Shown here piece after piece: positions 53,567-62,912 of a stretch of DNA of 62,912 bases. Made by a program: the position numbers and the translations under genes. Origin of the DNA: Chloroflexota bacterium (GTDB lineage Bacteria; Chloroflexota; Anaerolineae; Anaerolineales; UBA4823); NCBI GenBank assembly GCA_012516075.1, contig JAAYXE010000096.1, positions 1 to 62,912 on the forward strand, read 5' to 3'. The notes beneath the pieces were generated by a model. The model was given only the letters and a program-made list of their open reading frames with translations, ran no database searches and had not been told where the DNA came from. Numbering within the stretch: the stretch's first letter is position 1; the number at the start of each line of letters is the position of its first letter.

Positions 53567-54448
53567 ATGGAAGGGAACCCATCTTTGCTGCCAGAGGAGT
53601 CATACGCGTTGAAGTTCGCCGAAATGCCCACCCTCACCTTTCTTCCTGTGGATCGACTGCTGATACACGAGCGGCACGACCCCCAGCGCACACCGCCATT
53701 GATCCAGCGCATCCGGCGCAGCGGGATGATCCGCAACCCGCCAATTGTCTCCCCTCTGATCGACGGGTCCGGGCGTTACATGGTCCTGGATGGGGCCAAC
53801 CGGGTGACCGCACTGAAAGAGATGCACTACCCGCATGCGCTGGTGCAGGTGGTCGAACCCGGAGACCCGGGGCTGAAGCTGTATAAATGGAGCCACGTGG
53901 TCTGGGAGATGAGCGCCGACCGCTTCCTGAAGGGCTTCCGGAAGACGCCCGGGCTGATCCTGTGCAGGGAGCGCAATCCACACGCTGAAGCCAGCCTGGA
54001 AGGCGGCTGCGGGCTGGCCCTGGTGTACACCTGCAGAGGAAACCTGTACTCGGTCTGTACGGAGGCTCAGGATCTGGAAAGCCGGGTGGAGCTGCTGCAT
54101 GCTGTGGTTGACAGCTACCGCGAGCACTGCCGCCTGGACCGCACGAACCTGCACAACATCGACGTGCTGCGTGATATCTATCCGCAGTTCAGCGGACTGG
54201 TGGTTTTCCCCGAATTCAGCATCAGCGACATCATGAAGTTATGCAGCCAGGGCTACCTGCTGCCCAGCGGGATCACTCGCTTTGCGATCTCGCCGCGCGC
54301 CCTGCACCTGAATTACCCGCTGGAAGAATTCGCTCCCGAGATTCCGCTGGAGGAGAAGAACGAACGCCTGCACCGCTGGCTGCAGGACCGCCTGGCGCGC
54401 AAGGGCGTGCGCTACTACGCCGAGGCGACCTTTCTGTTTGACGAATAA
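53567..54448 (+). CDS. ParB-fold protein resembling SbnI/SerK free serine kinase
   Basis: A 293-aa protein with an N-terminal ParB/Srx-like domain. Residues about 22-110 show LTFLPVDRLLIHERHDP (E35 at the position of the acidic catalytic residue I expect), IQRIRRSGMIRNPPIV and VLDGANRVTALKEM (DGANR 75-79). SbnI (Staphylococcus) and SerK (Thermococcus) have this fold and phosphorylate free serine to O-phosphoserine; this is the basis of the guess. No DNA-binding HTH typical of chromosome ParB is seen. It directly follows the cystathionine beta-synthase-like gene. Function not shown by sequence alone. Confidence 0.6.
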   Translation: MEGNPSLLPEESYALKFAEMPTLTFLPVDRLLIHERHDPQRTPPLIQRIRRSGMIRNPPIVSPLIDGSGRYMVLDGANRVTALKEMHYPHALVQVVEPGDPGLKLYKWSHVVWEMSADRFLKGFRKTPGLILCRERNPHAEASLEGGCGLALVYTCRGNLYSVCTEAQDLESRVELLHAVVDSYREHCRLDRTNLHNIDVLRDIYPQFSGLVVFPEFSISDIMKLCSQGYLLPSGITRFAISPRALHLNYPLEEFAPEIPLEEKNERLHRWLQDRLARKGVRYYAEATFLFDE

Positions 54449-54813
54449 GTACCGGGAATTTATCCTGTGAACTGAAACGTTACAGCACTGCGGCTGCCCC
54501 TTTCTGCAGGAAGTGGGCAGCCGTAATCATTCCCAAACCAACGGCCGGCCGTCTCTGTAGAACACCTCACCGTCCACCAGGATCTCGCCGTCGTGCATAT
54601 CGCAGAGCAGATCCCAGTGGTCTGCTTTTTCTGCCTGACCCGCCGTTCGCGTCCATCGATGTCCCCCAAATCCGTACTTCAGGGCTTTAAAGGCAGGGCC
54701 CGGACAGCCCCGAAAGCAGTGGGACGCGGATCAACGCTGAAGCCGCGGATAACGCTATCAGCCCTTTTCCGTCATCCGTCTCAACCGCATCGCCCGCGTC
54801 CCCCATTTCAACC
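54449..54813. other. 365-nt gap holding a gene remnant
   Basis: No intact gene. The minus strand encodes the C-terminus of a peptidase-like protein (see 54527-54700). No clear promoter or terminator. Confidence 0.5.
54527..54700 (-). pseudogene. C-terminal remnant of an M29-type aminopeptidase
   Basis: In one minus-strand frame ending at TGA 54527-54529 I read HWDLLCDMHDGEILVDGEVF then YRDGRPLVWE. This resembles the conserved end of M29 metallo-aminopeptidases (the HWDL-type motif includes a metal-ligand region). The upstream 380 or so residues are absent, so it is a decayed fragment. About 45-55 codons remain without a start or ribosome-binding site. Confidence 0.55.
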
Positions 54814-55962
54814 TTACAACCGTTCAGCGGCGGCCAGGGCCTGGCTCAGGTCTTCCAGCAGGTCGTCCACGTTCTCCAGCCCGACCGATAAGCGCACCAG
54901 CCCCGGCGGGACGGCAATCTGCGAGCCGCTGGTGGATGCATGCGTCATGGCAGCCGGGACCTCGATGAGCGACTCCACGCCCCCCAGCGATTCAGCCAGG
55001 GCGAAGATCTTTGTGGCCTCTGCCGTACAGCGCGCCGCGGCCTCGCCGCCTTTCATCACGAACGAGATCATGCCCCCGCCGCTGCGCATCTGGCGCAGGG
55101 CCAGATCCATCTGCGGGTGCGAGGGGTGGAACGGATAGCGCACCTGAGCAACCGCCGGATGTTCGGCCAGGAAATCGGCCAGGAGGGCGGCGTTGGCGGC
55201 ATGGCGGTCCATGCGCACCGGCAGGGTCTTGATGCCGCGCAGCACCAGGAAGCAGTCCAGCGGAGCAGGCACAGCACCGACAGCGTTCTGCAGGAAGGCC
55301 AGGCGCTCGTGCAGTTCGGGGTCGCGCACCACCACGGCGCCGCCCACCACATCTGAATGACCGCCCAGGTATTTGGTGGTGGAATGGACAACGATGTCGG
55401 CCCCCAGTTCCAGAGGCCGCTGCAGGTAAGGCGTGGCAAAGGTGTTATCCACCGCCAGCCAGGGCCGCGGGCTGCGGGAGGCCAGCAGGCTGGCGATCTG
55501 TGCGATGTCCGACAGGTTCAGCCACGGATTGGTGGGCGTCTCCAGCCAGACCAGGCACGTCTCCGGGCGCAGCGCAGCTTCCACCTGCTTCAGGTCGCCG
55601 GTATCGACATAGGTGAAGTCCAGGCCGTAGGGGCGCAGCACGCGTTCAAACAGGCGGAACGTACCCCCGTAAACATCGTTCCCCGCCAGCACATGGTCGC
55701 CCGGGCGCAGCAGACGCAGGACCGTGTCGGTGGCCGCCATCCCCGAGGAAAAGGCCAGCCCGAACTCCCCCGCCTCCAGCTGCGCCAGGCAGGCCTCCAG
55801 GGCCGCCCGGGTAGGGTTTCCGGTGCGTGAATACTCGTAGCCGCGGTGTTTTCCGACGCCGTCCTGTACGTAGGTGGACGTCTGGTAGATGGGGGTCATC
55901 ACCGCCCCGGTGGTTGGATCCGGCTTCTGGCCGGCGTGAATGCTCAGGGTTTCGAAGCGCAT
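54814..55962 (-). CDS. Cystathionine gamma-synthase/lyase family PLP enzyme
   Basis: Fold-type I Cys/Met-metabolism enzyme of 382 aa. PLP lysine K197 lies in VVHSTTKYLGGHSDVVGG; YSRTGNPTRAALE and AVDNTFATPYLQRPLELGADI are family signatures. It would make or cleave cystathionine; which direction is unclear. The ATG at 55962 follows AGGAGGAATAATAAC; an upstream start at 56016 is rejected. It converges on the CBS-like/SerK-like pair and probably completes a trans-sulfuration route with them. Confidence 0.88.
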   Translation of the reverse strand: MRFETLSIHAGQKPDPTTGAVMTPIYQTSTYVQDGVGKHRGYEYSRTGNPTRAALEACLAQLEAGEFGLAFSSGMAATDTVLRLLRPGDHVLAGNDVYGGTFRLFERVLRPYGLDFTYVDTGDLKQVEAALRPETCLVWLETPTNPWLNLSDIAQIASLLASRSPRPWLAVDNTFATPYLQRPLELGADIVVHSTTKYLGGHSDVVGGAVVVRDPELHERLAFLQNAVGAVPAPLDCFLVLRGIKTLPVRMDRHAANAALLADFLAEHPAVAQVRYPFHPSHPQMDLALRQMRSGGGMISFVMKGGEAAARCTAEATKIFALAESLGGVESLIEVPAAMTHASTSGSQIAVPPGLVRLSVGLENVDDLLEDLSQALAAAERL

Positions 55963-56098
55963 GTTATTATTCCTCCTGCGCTGATTGTAACGGCCAGCGA
56001 TAAGAAGAGCAAGCAAACCGGCCGTGGATTCCGAGCACGGGCAGCCCGGTTTGCTGGCTTCGCCCTCCAGAGGCCGGGCAGGTGCAGCCCGGAGACGT

Positions 56099-56104
56099 TA
56101 TAAT
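56099..56104 (+). promoter_or_regulatory. -10 box of the 56.2 kb gene
   Basis: TATAAT in CGTTATAATG; predicted start near 56111, giving a leader of about 50 nt before the ATG at 56163. Confidence 0.4.
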
Positions 56105-56162
56105 GAAACGAGGGCCGAAAGCAGCCCGGGTAGCAAAAAATACCAACACTGGAAAGGCAGTA

Positions 56163-56558
56163 ATGGATATCTTCTTTCAAGATCCAGACGAGATCCCCCT
56201 CCCGCCAGCGGAAGTACACATTCGCAGCCTGCAGGCAAAACCCTGGCCAGACGGCAAACGGGTGCGCGTTTCGATCGAAGTGGATCCGTTTCAAAAAAGA
56301 CCCAGCCTGGAACTGGTGGTGCGCGGGGCGGACCGGGAGCTGGCTTCGACCAGCATCATTGAAACCATGGTCCGCAAAATGGAGCTGACCATGCATCTGC
56401 GCGGCGAAAAGCCCGACGGGCCGCTGACCCTCAGCGCAGTCCTTTTTTATGAAGAAAGAGAACCGCCGGAAGAGGAAGGCGAAGAACTGCCTCCGGCAAA
56501 GATCCAGGTAGTTGACCGGGCCGAAACGACCTTTGATATCGTAGAGGAAGAAAGCTGA
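56163..56558 (+). CDS. Conserved hypothetical acidic protein
   Basis: A 131-aa soluble protein I do not recognise. It is acidic (MDIFFQDPDEIPLPPAEVHI at the start, EEREPPEEEGEELPPAKIQV near the end) with a mixed beta and alpha centre, PDGKRVRVSIEVDPFQKRPSLEL and SIIETMVRKMELTMHLRG, and no membrane segment. The ATG at 56163 follows GGAAAGG; a GTG at 56082 would begin upstream of a TATAAT (56099-56104) that looks like its -10. A terminator follows, so it is a single-gene unit. Confidence 0.7.
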   Translation: MDIFFQDPDEIPLPPAEVHIRSLQAKPWPDGKRVRVSIEVDPFQKRPSLELVVRGADRELASTSIIETMVRKMELTMHLRGEKPDGPLTLSAVLFYEEREPPEEEGEELPPAKIQVVDRAETTFDIVEEES

Positions 56559-56573
56559 CCGGGCGGACGGATC

Positions 56574-56610
56574 GCCGCCCCTGCTTCTGCATCAGGGGCG
56601 GCTGTTTTTT
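56574..56610 (+). terminator. Rho-independent terminator
   Basis: GCCGCCCCTG (56574-56583) with CAGGGGCGGC (56593-56602), then TGTTTTTT. The ABC exporter gene starts 27 nt after it, so that operon needs a promoter inside or after this hairpin. Confidence 0.92.
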
Positions 56611-56636
56611 CACGCCCTGTATCGAAGTCTGAATTC

Positions 56637-58457
<1,821 letters not shown>

Positions 58458-58519
58458 CTGCTTACTGGCCTGACTGACGATCGCTCGACAAATTCTTTAT
58501 GAAAAACCGCTGAGAACCT

Positions 58520-60316
58520 ATGGCAGCTCCTCCTCAAATGCAAGACGAAGTCCTCATGAAAGGCTTCGATCCCCAGGTGACCCGCCGCCTGCTGGAATTC
58601 ATCTGGCCGTATAAACTGCAGATCCTGGTCTCCCTGCTGCTGATGCTGACCGGATCTGCCATGGCCGTTGCCGGGCCTTACCTGGTCAAAGTAGCCGTCG
58701 ATTCGGGGCTGCGCGCCGGCTCCCTGCCCGCACTGCGCCAGGCGGTGCTGCTCTATCTGCTGGCCGCGGGCATCCAGTGGCTGGTGACCTTCCTGCGGGT
58801 GAACCTGATGGCGCACACCGGCCAGTCCATCATTTACGACCTGCGGGCGCGCCTGTTCGCGCACCTGCAGGAGCTGTCGCTGAGCTTCTACAGCCGCTTC
58901 AGCGCCGGCCGGGTGCTGACGCGCGTCATCAATGACGTCGGAGTGCTGCGCGAGTTTATCTCCTGGGCTCTGCTGGCCATCGCGCGCGACTTCTTCACGC
59001 TCTTCGGTATCCTGTTCACCATGATGGCGATGCACCTGCGCCTCTCGCTGCTGACGTTCACGGTGCTCCCGGTGATGATCGTGTTCACCATGATCTTCCG
59101 CCGCTATGCCCGCGAAAACTACCGCCGGGTGCGGCGCGCCATCAGCTGGGTGAACTCGGTGCTGGCCGAGAACATCAACGGCGTGCGTGTGGTGCAGGCC
59201 TTCTCTCGCGAGAAAACCAATTACGAGATCTTTTCCGGGCAGGTCAACCGCTACAACCTGGACGCCAACCTGCGGGCTGCGCGTGTAGCCGCCTCGTATC
59301 CGGCGGCGATCGAGCTGCTGGCCGGCTTTGCGATTGCCCTGGCAGTCTGGGTTGGCGGCGCAGCCGTGCTTGGTCGCTGGGGCAGCAGCGAGCCGATCAC
59401 TCCGGGCGTGCTGGTGGCCTTTGTGCTCTACATCGAACGCTTCTTCGAGCCCATTCGCGACCTGAGCCGGCGCTACGACTCGTTCCAGTCCACCATGGCG
59501 GGCGGGGAGCGCATCTTCGCCCTGCTCGACACGCCTGCCGAAGTGCAGGACGCCCCGGACGCCATCGCACTGCCTCCCATCCGCGGGGAGGTGCGTTTCG
59601 AAAATCTCAGCTTCCATTATTCCGACGACCCGACCCCGGTGCTGGTGGATATCAACCTGAAGGTAGAACCTGGTGAGACGGTTGCTCTGGTGGGTAGGAC
59701 CGGCGCCGGGAAAACCACGCTGGTCAAGCTGCTCTGCCGCTTCTACGATCCAACCGGGGGGGCAGTGTATGTGGACGGATACGATCTACGCCGGGTGACT
59801 CAGCACAGCCTGCGCAGTCAGATGGGCATTGTGCTGCAGGATCCTTTCCTGTTTTCCGGCACGGTCAGCGAGAACATCCGCTTCGGCCGCCTGGATGCCA
59901 GCGATGCGGAGGTCGAGGCAGCGGCGCGCGCTGTTGGCGCCCACGACTTCATCGTCCAGCTCCCGCAGGGCTATGAGACCCCGGTGGAAGAGGGCGGCCT
60001 GATGCTCTCCGTTGGCCAGCGCCAGCTTGTATCCTTCGCTCGTGCCCTGCTGGCCGACCCGCGCATCCTGATCCTGGACGAAGCCACCTCCAGCGTGGAC
60101 ACGCAGACGGAGATCGTGATCCAGAACGCCCTGCGCCGCATCCTCAAGGGTCGCACCGCGTTTGTCATCGCCCACCGCCTGTCCACGGTAGTCAATGCCG
60201 ACCGCATCATCGTCATCGACAACGGCCGCATTATCGAACAGGGCACCCACCGCGAACTGCTGGCCCTGGGCGGCTACTACAGCCGCCTGTACCGCGAGGG
60301 CTTTTCGGACGAGTAA
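58520..60316 (+). CDS. ABC exporter half-transporter, canonical catalytic site
   Basis: A 598-aa half-transporter: membrane domain (about 25-330), Walker A VGRTGAGKTT (391-400), Walker B with LILDEAT (Glu521) and a non-standard signature LSVGQ (496-500). Combined with the upstream subunit, the site made from its own Walker motifs and the partner's LSGGQ is competent, and the other site is degenerate (Asp498 of partner plus this LSVGQ). The gap to the previous gene is 62 nt, one operon. Confidence 0.93.
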   Translation: MAAPPQMQDEVLMKGFDPQVTRRLLEFIWPYKLQILVSLLLMLTGSAMAVAGPYLVKVAVDSGLRAGSLPALRQAVLLYLLAAGIQWLVTFLRVNLMAHTGQSIIYDLRARLFAHLQELSLSFYSRFSAGRVLTRVINDVGVLREFISWALLAIARDFFTLFGILFTMMAMHLRLSLLTFTVLPVMIVFTMIFRRYARENYRRVRRAISWVNSVLAENINGVRVVQAFSREKTNYEIFSGQVNRYNLDANLRAARVAASYPAAIELLAGFAIALAVWVGGAAVLGRWGSSEPITPGVLVAFVLYIERFFEPIRDLSRRYDSFQSTMAGGERIFALLDTPAEVQDAPDAIALPPIRGEVRFENLSFHYSDDPTPVLVDINLKVEPGETVALVGRTGAGKTTLVKLLCRFYDPTGGAVYVDGYDLRRVTQHSLRSQMGIVLQDPFLFSGTVSENIRFGRLDASDAEVEAAARAVGAHDFIVQLPQGYETPVEEGGLMLSVGQRQLVSFARALLADPRILILDEATSSVDTQTEIVIQNALRRILKGRTAFVIAHRLSTVVNADRIIVIDNGRIIEQGTHRELLALGGYYSRLYREGFSDE

Positions 60317-60410
60317 TTGAGGCTGTCCGGCACCAGCGGAAGGCAGGCTGGTTTCCCGGAGCGCCGCGTCCGTAATTCCACGCTCACACCCGTGACAGTT
60401 TTGAGAACAA

Positions 60411-60438
60411 CTTAAACGCATTTTCAAGATTTTAAGAT
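60411..60438 (+). promoter_or_regulatory. Promoter of candidate small RNA
   Basis: TTGAGA (60411-60416), 16-nt spacer, TAAGAT (60433-60438), followed after about 60 nt by a terminator at 60496-60528. The sequence between has no start codon before the terminator hairpin. Confidence 0.45.
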
Positions 60439-60444
60439 AGGGAA

Positions 60445-60528
60445 GCGATACCTGCGATCTTCAGCACTGCTGCGCCTTTCCCGGGTTGACGGCTGCCCGC
60501 CCATCTTTTCATGGGCGGGTTTTAATTT
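60445..60528 (+). ncRNA. Candidate small RNA, about 85 nt
   Basis: From the predicted start near 60440-60445 the transcript folds as GGGAA-GCG (60440-60447) with CGC-CT-TTCCC (60473-60482), an inner CAGC/GCTG hairpin, then the terminator. There is no open reading frame and no clear match to SRP RNA, tmRNA or 6S RNA. Confidence 0.4.
60496..60528 (+). terminator. Rho-independent terminator
   Basis: CCCGCCCAT (60496-60504) with ATGGGCGGG (60511-60519), then TTTTAATTT. It could end the ABC exporter operon as well as the candidate small RNA. Confidence 0.9.
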
Positions 60529-60992
60529 GTTCATTCTCAGCCAGCAGGCAGACTCCACCCCATCATGCATATTCATCCCGCTCAGACTGCACGCGGTTGA
60601 ACCGTCGAACTCGACTGCATTGCGGGCCGCTTCGACTGCGGGGCTAATGCCCCTGAGCATGCGGAGCATGCCGCTCCGCGCGCCTGCAGGGCGTAAAAAA
60701 CCGAAAAAAACCTTCCCCCGGGACTGCTGCCGGTCGTGTCCAACCGGAGCAGCAGTATAATTAATCAACCTTCCCTGGCTCTCCCATCTTCCATATCCGG
60801 CATGCAGAGCATCACCACCGACACGACAGCGGACACCGGCAGCACGATCCTTGCAACCTCACCTGCAGGGCTGCCCGGCTGCGCGCGGTGTGTTTTTTTC
60901 CGTGCTGAGCTCCCGTTGCAATTTTGTTATTAAAGGGTCTGAATTACCCGCTCTGATGGTTTAATGGATTGCTGCTGTTCGTGGATCCACCC
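60529..60992. other. 464-nt gap before the PD40 protein
   Basis: No gene is supported. It contains a TATAAT (60756-60761) with no good -35, and short repeats of GCATGC near 60660. A 30-codon reading from 60801 has no ribosome-binding site and is not called. Confidence 0.5.
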
Positions 60993-62912
60993 ATGCCATC
61001 TGATTTCACCCCCTCCCCCCCGTCATTTCTGCGCCGCCTGGTGCGCCGGCTGCTGCTCTTTGTAGCAGCCTTTCTGGGCATGGCTGTCGGGCTGGCCGTC
61101 TGGCCGCTGTTTGCGGCGCAGATGAAGGCTGCACCCGCCAGCCATGATGCCACGCCGCTCAGCGCGGCTCCCACCGGCAGCACAACCCCTTCGCTGCAGC
61201 CCAGCGCGGAAGCTTCGCCAACTGCATCACCCACATCCATTTCAGCCACGCTCACAGCCACCCTTCCAGCGGTCCAGCAAAACCAGCCGCTGCGTGTCTC
61301 TACCACCCTGTCCGAACACCGCATCCTGCTCACCATGATGGACGGCGGCAGCAGCCGCCTGTTCGAGTTCCAGGCCCAGGAACAGCCCTTCACGCGCCTC
61401 ACTGCCGGGTCCGGACAGGAACGCACCCCGGCCCTCAGCCCGGACGGACGCCGGCTGGCTTTTGCCTCCAACCGCGGCGGGTTCTGGGATCTGTACCTGA
61501 TGGACCTGACCAGCGGCGAGATCGAGCAGCTAACCGACACCCCTGAATACGATGCCAGCCCCACCTTCTCGCCGGACGGGCAGTGGCTGGCTTACGAGAG
61601 CTACATCAGCACAGAAGATGGAAGCGCCAATCTGGAGATCTTCATCCTCCCCCTCGCGGAGGGCGGCGCCCCCATCCAATTGACCGACCATCCAGGCGCT
61701 GACTTCGGCCCTGCCTGGTCACCGGGCGGGCGGCAGATCGCTTTTGTCTCCGACCGCAGCGGTGATCTGGAGATCTGGCTGGCAGACCTGGATCAGGTCG
61801 ATGAACGCTTTATAAACCTGAGCCGGAATGATGCCACGGCCGACACCCATCCGGCGTGGTCGCCGGACGGCGCGCGCCTGGCCTGGGCGGCTGCCCCCGC
61901 AGACGGCATCGCCACAATAACCGTCTGGGACGGCGCCAGCCGCTACCAGGCCGGCACGGGGAGCTGGCCGGTCTGGAGCCCCGATGGGAGCGCCATTCTG
62001 ACCGCCCTGATCACCCCCAACCGCTCCTATCTGACCGCTTACGACGCCGGCACGGGCGCGCTGCTGCTGCCGCCTGTGGAGACCCGCGGCAGCCTGACCG
62101 GCCTGACCTGGGGCCCCCGGCCGGCGGAGCTGGAGACCCTCCCGGAGCCTCTGCTCACCGCGGCACGGGTGACCCCCACGCCCCTCTTTGTGCCCGCCCT
62201 GGAGCCGGCGGAAGACCTGCCCGAGGGGCGCCAGCGTGTGGTAGAGATCGAGGATATTGAAGCGCCCAACCCCTACCTGCACGATCTGGTGGACGAATCC
62301 TTCACTGCCCTGCGCAGACGCGTGGCCGCCGAGACCGGCTGGGATTTCTTCGCCACTCTCGAGGACGCCTTTGTGCCCCTGACCTCGCCGCTCGAACCGG
62401 GCATGAGCCAGGACTGGCTGTACACCGGCCGCGCCATCGCCTTCAACAGCCTGCCGGTCAACGCAGGCTGGATGCTGGTGGTGCGCGAGGATTTCGGCGC
62501 TCAGACGTACTGGCGCATCTACCTGCGCACTCGTTTCCAGGACGGCTCGCAGGGCCTGCCCCTGCACGATCTGCCCTGGGATTTCAACGCCCGCTACAGC
62601 GGTGAACCGCGCTATTACGAACAGGGCGGCGCCCTGGCGGCGAGCCTGCCGCAGGGCTACTGGTTCGACCTGACCGAGATGGCCGCGGCTTACGGCTGGG
62701 AGCGCCTGCCAGCCCTCAGCACCTGGCGCGCTTCTTACACAGCCAGCCGCTTCAATGAACTGGTCTACACCGATGGGATGGGCTGGTTCCAGGCCATGCT
62801 CGAGATCTACCCGCGCCAGGCGCTGGATACGCCCACCGTTCCACCGCCGCCCACACAGACGCCCCCCCGCACGCCCTGGCAGACACGCTCACCGCTCCCA
62901 ACCCGCCCCCCA
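60993..62912 (+). CDS. PD40/WD40-like beta-propeller membrane-anchored protein, partial
   Basis: Open to the end of the window (640 codons, no stop). A hydrophobic helix at about 22-42 (LLLFVAAFLGMAVGLAVWPLF) is a signal anchor or signal peptide, followed by a Thr/Pro/Ser spacer. TolB-like blades then repeat SPDGRRLAFASNRGGFWDLYLMD, SPDGQWLAYES and SPGGRQIAFVSDRSGDLEIW, a beta-propeller of the PD40 type (each core is SPDG..LAF.S). From about residue 420 the region becomes a distinct globular part (ETGWDFFATLEDAFVPL, WRIYLRTRFQDGS). The far C-terminus is a Pro/Thr-rich low-complexity tail. A GTG at 60981 is an alternative start. Function unknown. Confidence 0.82.
   Translation, partial: MPSDFTPSPPSFLRRLVRRLLLFVAAFLGMAVGLAVWPLFAAQMKAAPASHDATPLSAAPTGSTTPSLQPSAEASPTASPTSISATLTATLPAVQQNQPLRVSTTLSEHRILLTMMDGGSSRLFEFQAQEQPFTRLTAGSGQERTPALSPDGRRLAFASNRGGFWDLYLMDLTSGEIEQLTDTPEYDASPTFSPDGQWLAYESYISTEDGSANLEIFILPLAEGGAPIQLTDHPGADFGPAWSPGGRQIAFVSDRSGDLEIWLADLDQVDERFINLSRNDATADTHPAWSPDGARLAWAAAPADGIATITVWDGASRYQAGTGSWPVWSPDGSAILTALITPNRSYLTAYDAGTGALLLPPVETRGSLTGLTWGPRPAELETLPEPLLTAARVTPTPLFVPALEPAEDLPEGRQRVVEIEDIEAPNPYLHDLVDESFTALRRRVAAETGWDFFATLEDAFVPLTSPLEPGMSQDWLYTGRAIAFNSLPVNAGWMLVVREDFGAQTYWRIYLRTRFQDGSQGLPLHDLPWDFNARYSGEPRYYEQGGALAASLPQGYWFDLTEMAAAYGWERLPALSTWRASYTASRFNELVYTDGMGWFQAMLEIYPRQALDTPTVPPPPTQTPPRTPWQTRSPLPTRPP

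Noticed and set aside
60317..60360. SRP RNA-like CCGGCACCAGCGGAAGGCAGG
   Set aside because: It lacks the exact GGUCAGG...CCGGAAGG...AGCAGCC order of the SRP Alu/S-domain tip and no promoter or stem of the right size surrounds it.

Overview
The window looks like a chromosomal segment from a high-GC member of the Chloroflexota, most likely Anaerolineae. This is inference from gene content: topoisomerase I with an N-terminal zinc-ribbon extension, a MoaD-MoaE fusion, an Asp23-NusB-Tat block, many lipoproteins and PD40/PRC-barrel exoproteins, and ffh-rpsP-khpA-rimM and dprA-topA neighbourhoods. I found no tRNA, rRNA, CRISPR array, phage or intact insertion sequence. Most of it is ordinary, well-packed bacterial chromosome.

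Layout. 1-5 kb (minus): moaC, moaD-moaE fusion, threonine-synthase-like enzyme, fabF, rnc. 5-10 kb (plus): ftsY, prfB with a programmed +1 frameshift, a large GT-C-like membrane protein. 9.7-14.2 kb (plus): rpmF, fabD, fabG, Asp23, nusB, tatA/B, tatC. 14.3-19.4 kb (plus): a 3-methylcrotonyl-CoA carboxylase-type operon (beta subunit, biotin carboxylase, biotin carrier), a MaoC hydratase and a CitE-type lyase, preceded by two mutually exclusive long RNA hairpins, one of which buries the first start codon. 19.4-25.7 kb (plus): secreted or lipid-anchored proteins (composite glycosidase-like lipoprotein, PRC-barrel lipoprotein, CBM9/DNRLRE protein). 25.7-28.8 kb (minus): GNAT and a 768-residue membrane protein I do not recognise. 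29-30 kb: small membrane protein and YtxH. 30-38.2 kb (minus): nnr, tail-anchored aldehyde dehydrogenase, nucleosidase, HD hydrolase, NYN-LOTUS protein, and an HDAC-family gene cut by an in-frame UGA just before its catalytic tyrosine. 38.4-41.7 kb (plus): degenerate NERD/SF1 helicase, dgt, greA. 41.7-42 kb: a promoter followed by hairpin-rich non-coding DNA. 42-50.8 kb (minus): membrane protein, topA, manC, dprA, rimM, khpA, rpsP, ffh. 51-56 kb: degV, a cystathionine beta-synthase-like enzyme with CBS domains, a ParB-fold protein resembling free serine kinases, and a cystathionine gamma-synthase/lyase. 56.6-60.3 kb: a heterodimeric ABC exporter. 60.4 kb: candidate small RNA. 61 kb to the end: partial PD40 beta-propeller protein.

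Regulatory patterns recur. Several genes (ffh, ftsY and probably moaC, the 29.0 kb gene and the 38.4 kb gene) have a -10 box only 7-8 nt upstream of the start codon, implying leaderless mRNAs; both protein components of the SRP pathway are among them. Two genes (rpmF and the 23 kb PRC-barrel lipoprotein) have a promoter followed at once by a terminator-like hairpin, suggesting attenuation. The strongest candidates for something undescribed are the start-codon-sequestering RNA switch at 14.3 kb, the SerK-like/CBS pair at 52-54.4 kb, the NYN-LOTUS gene with its leader hairpin, the UGA-interrupted HDAC and the candidate ncRNA at 41.8 kb.
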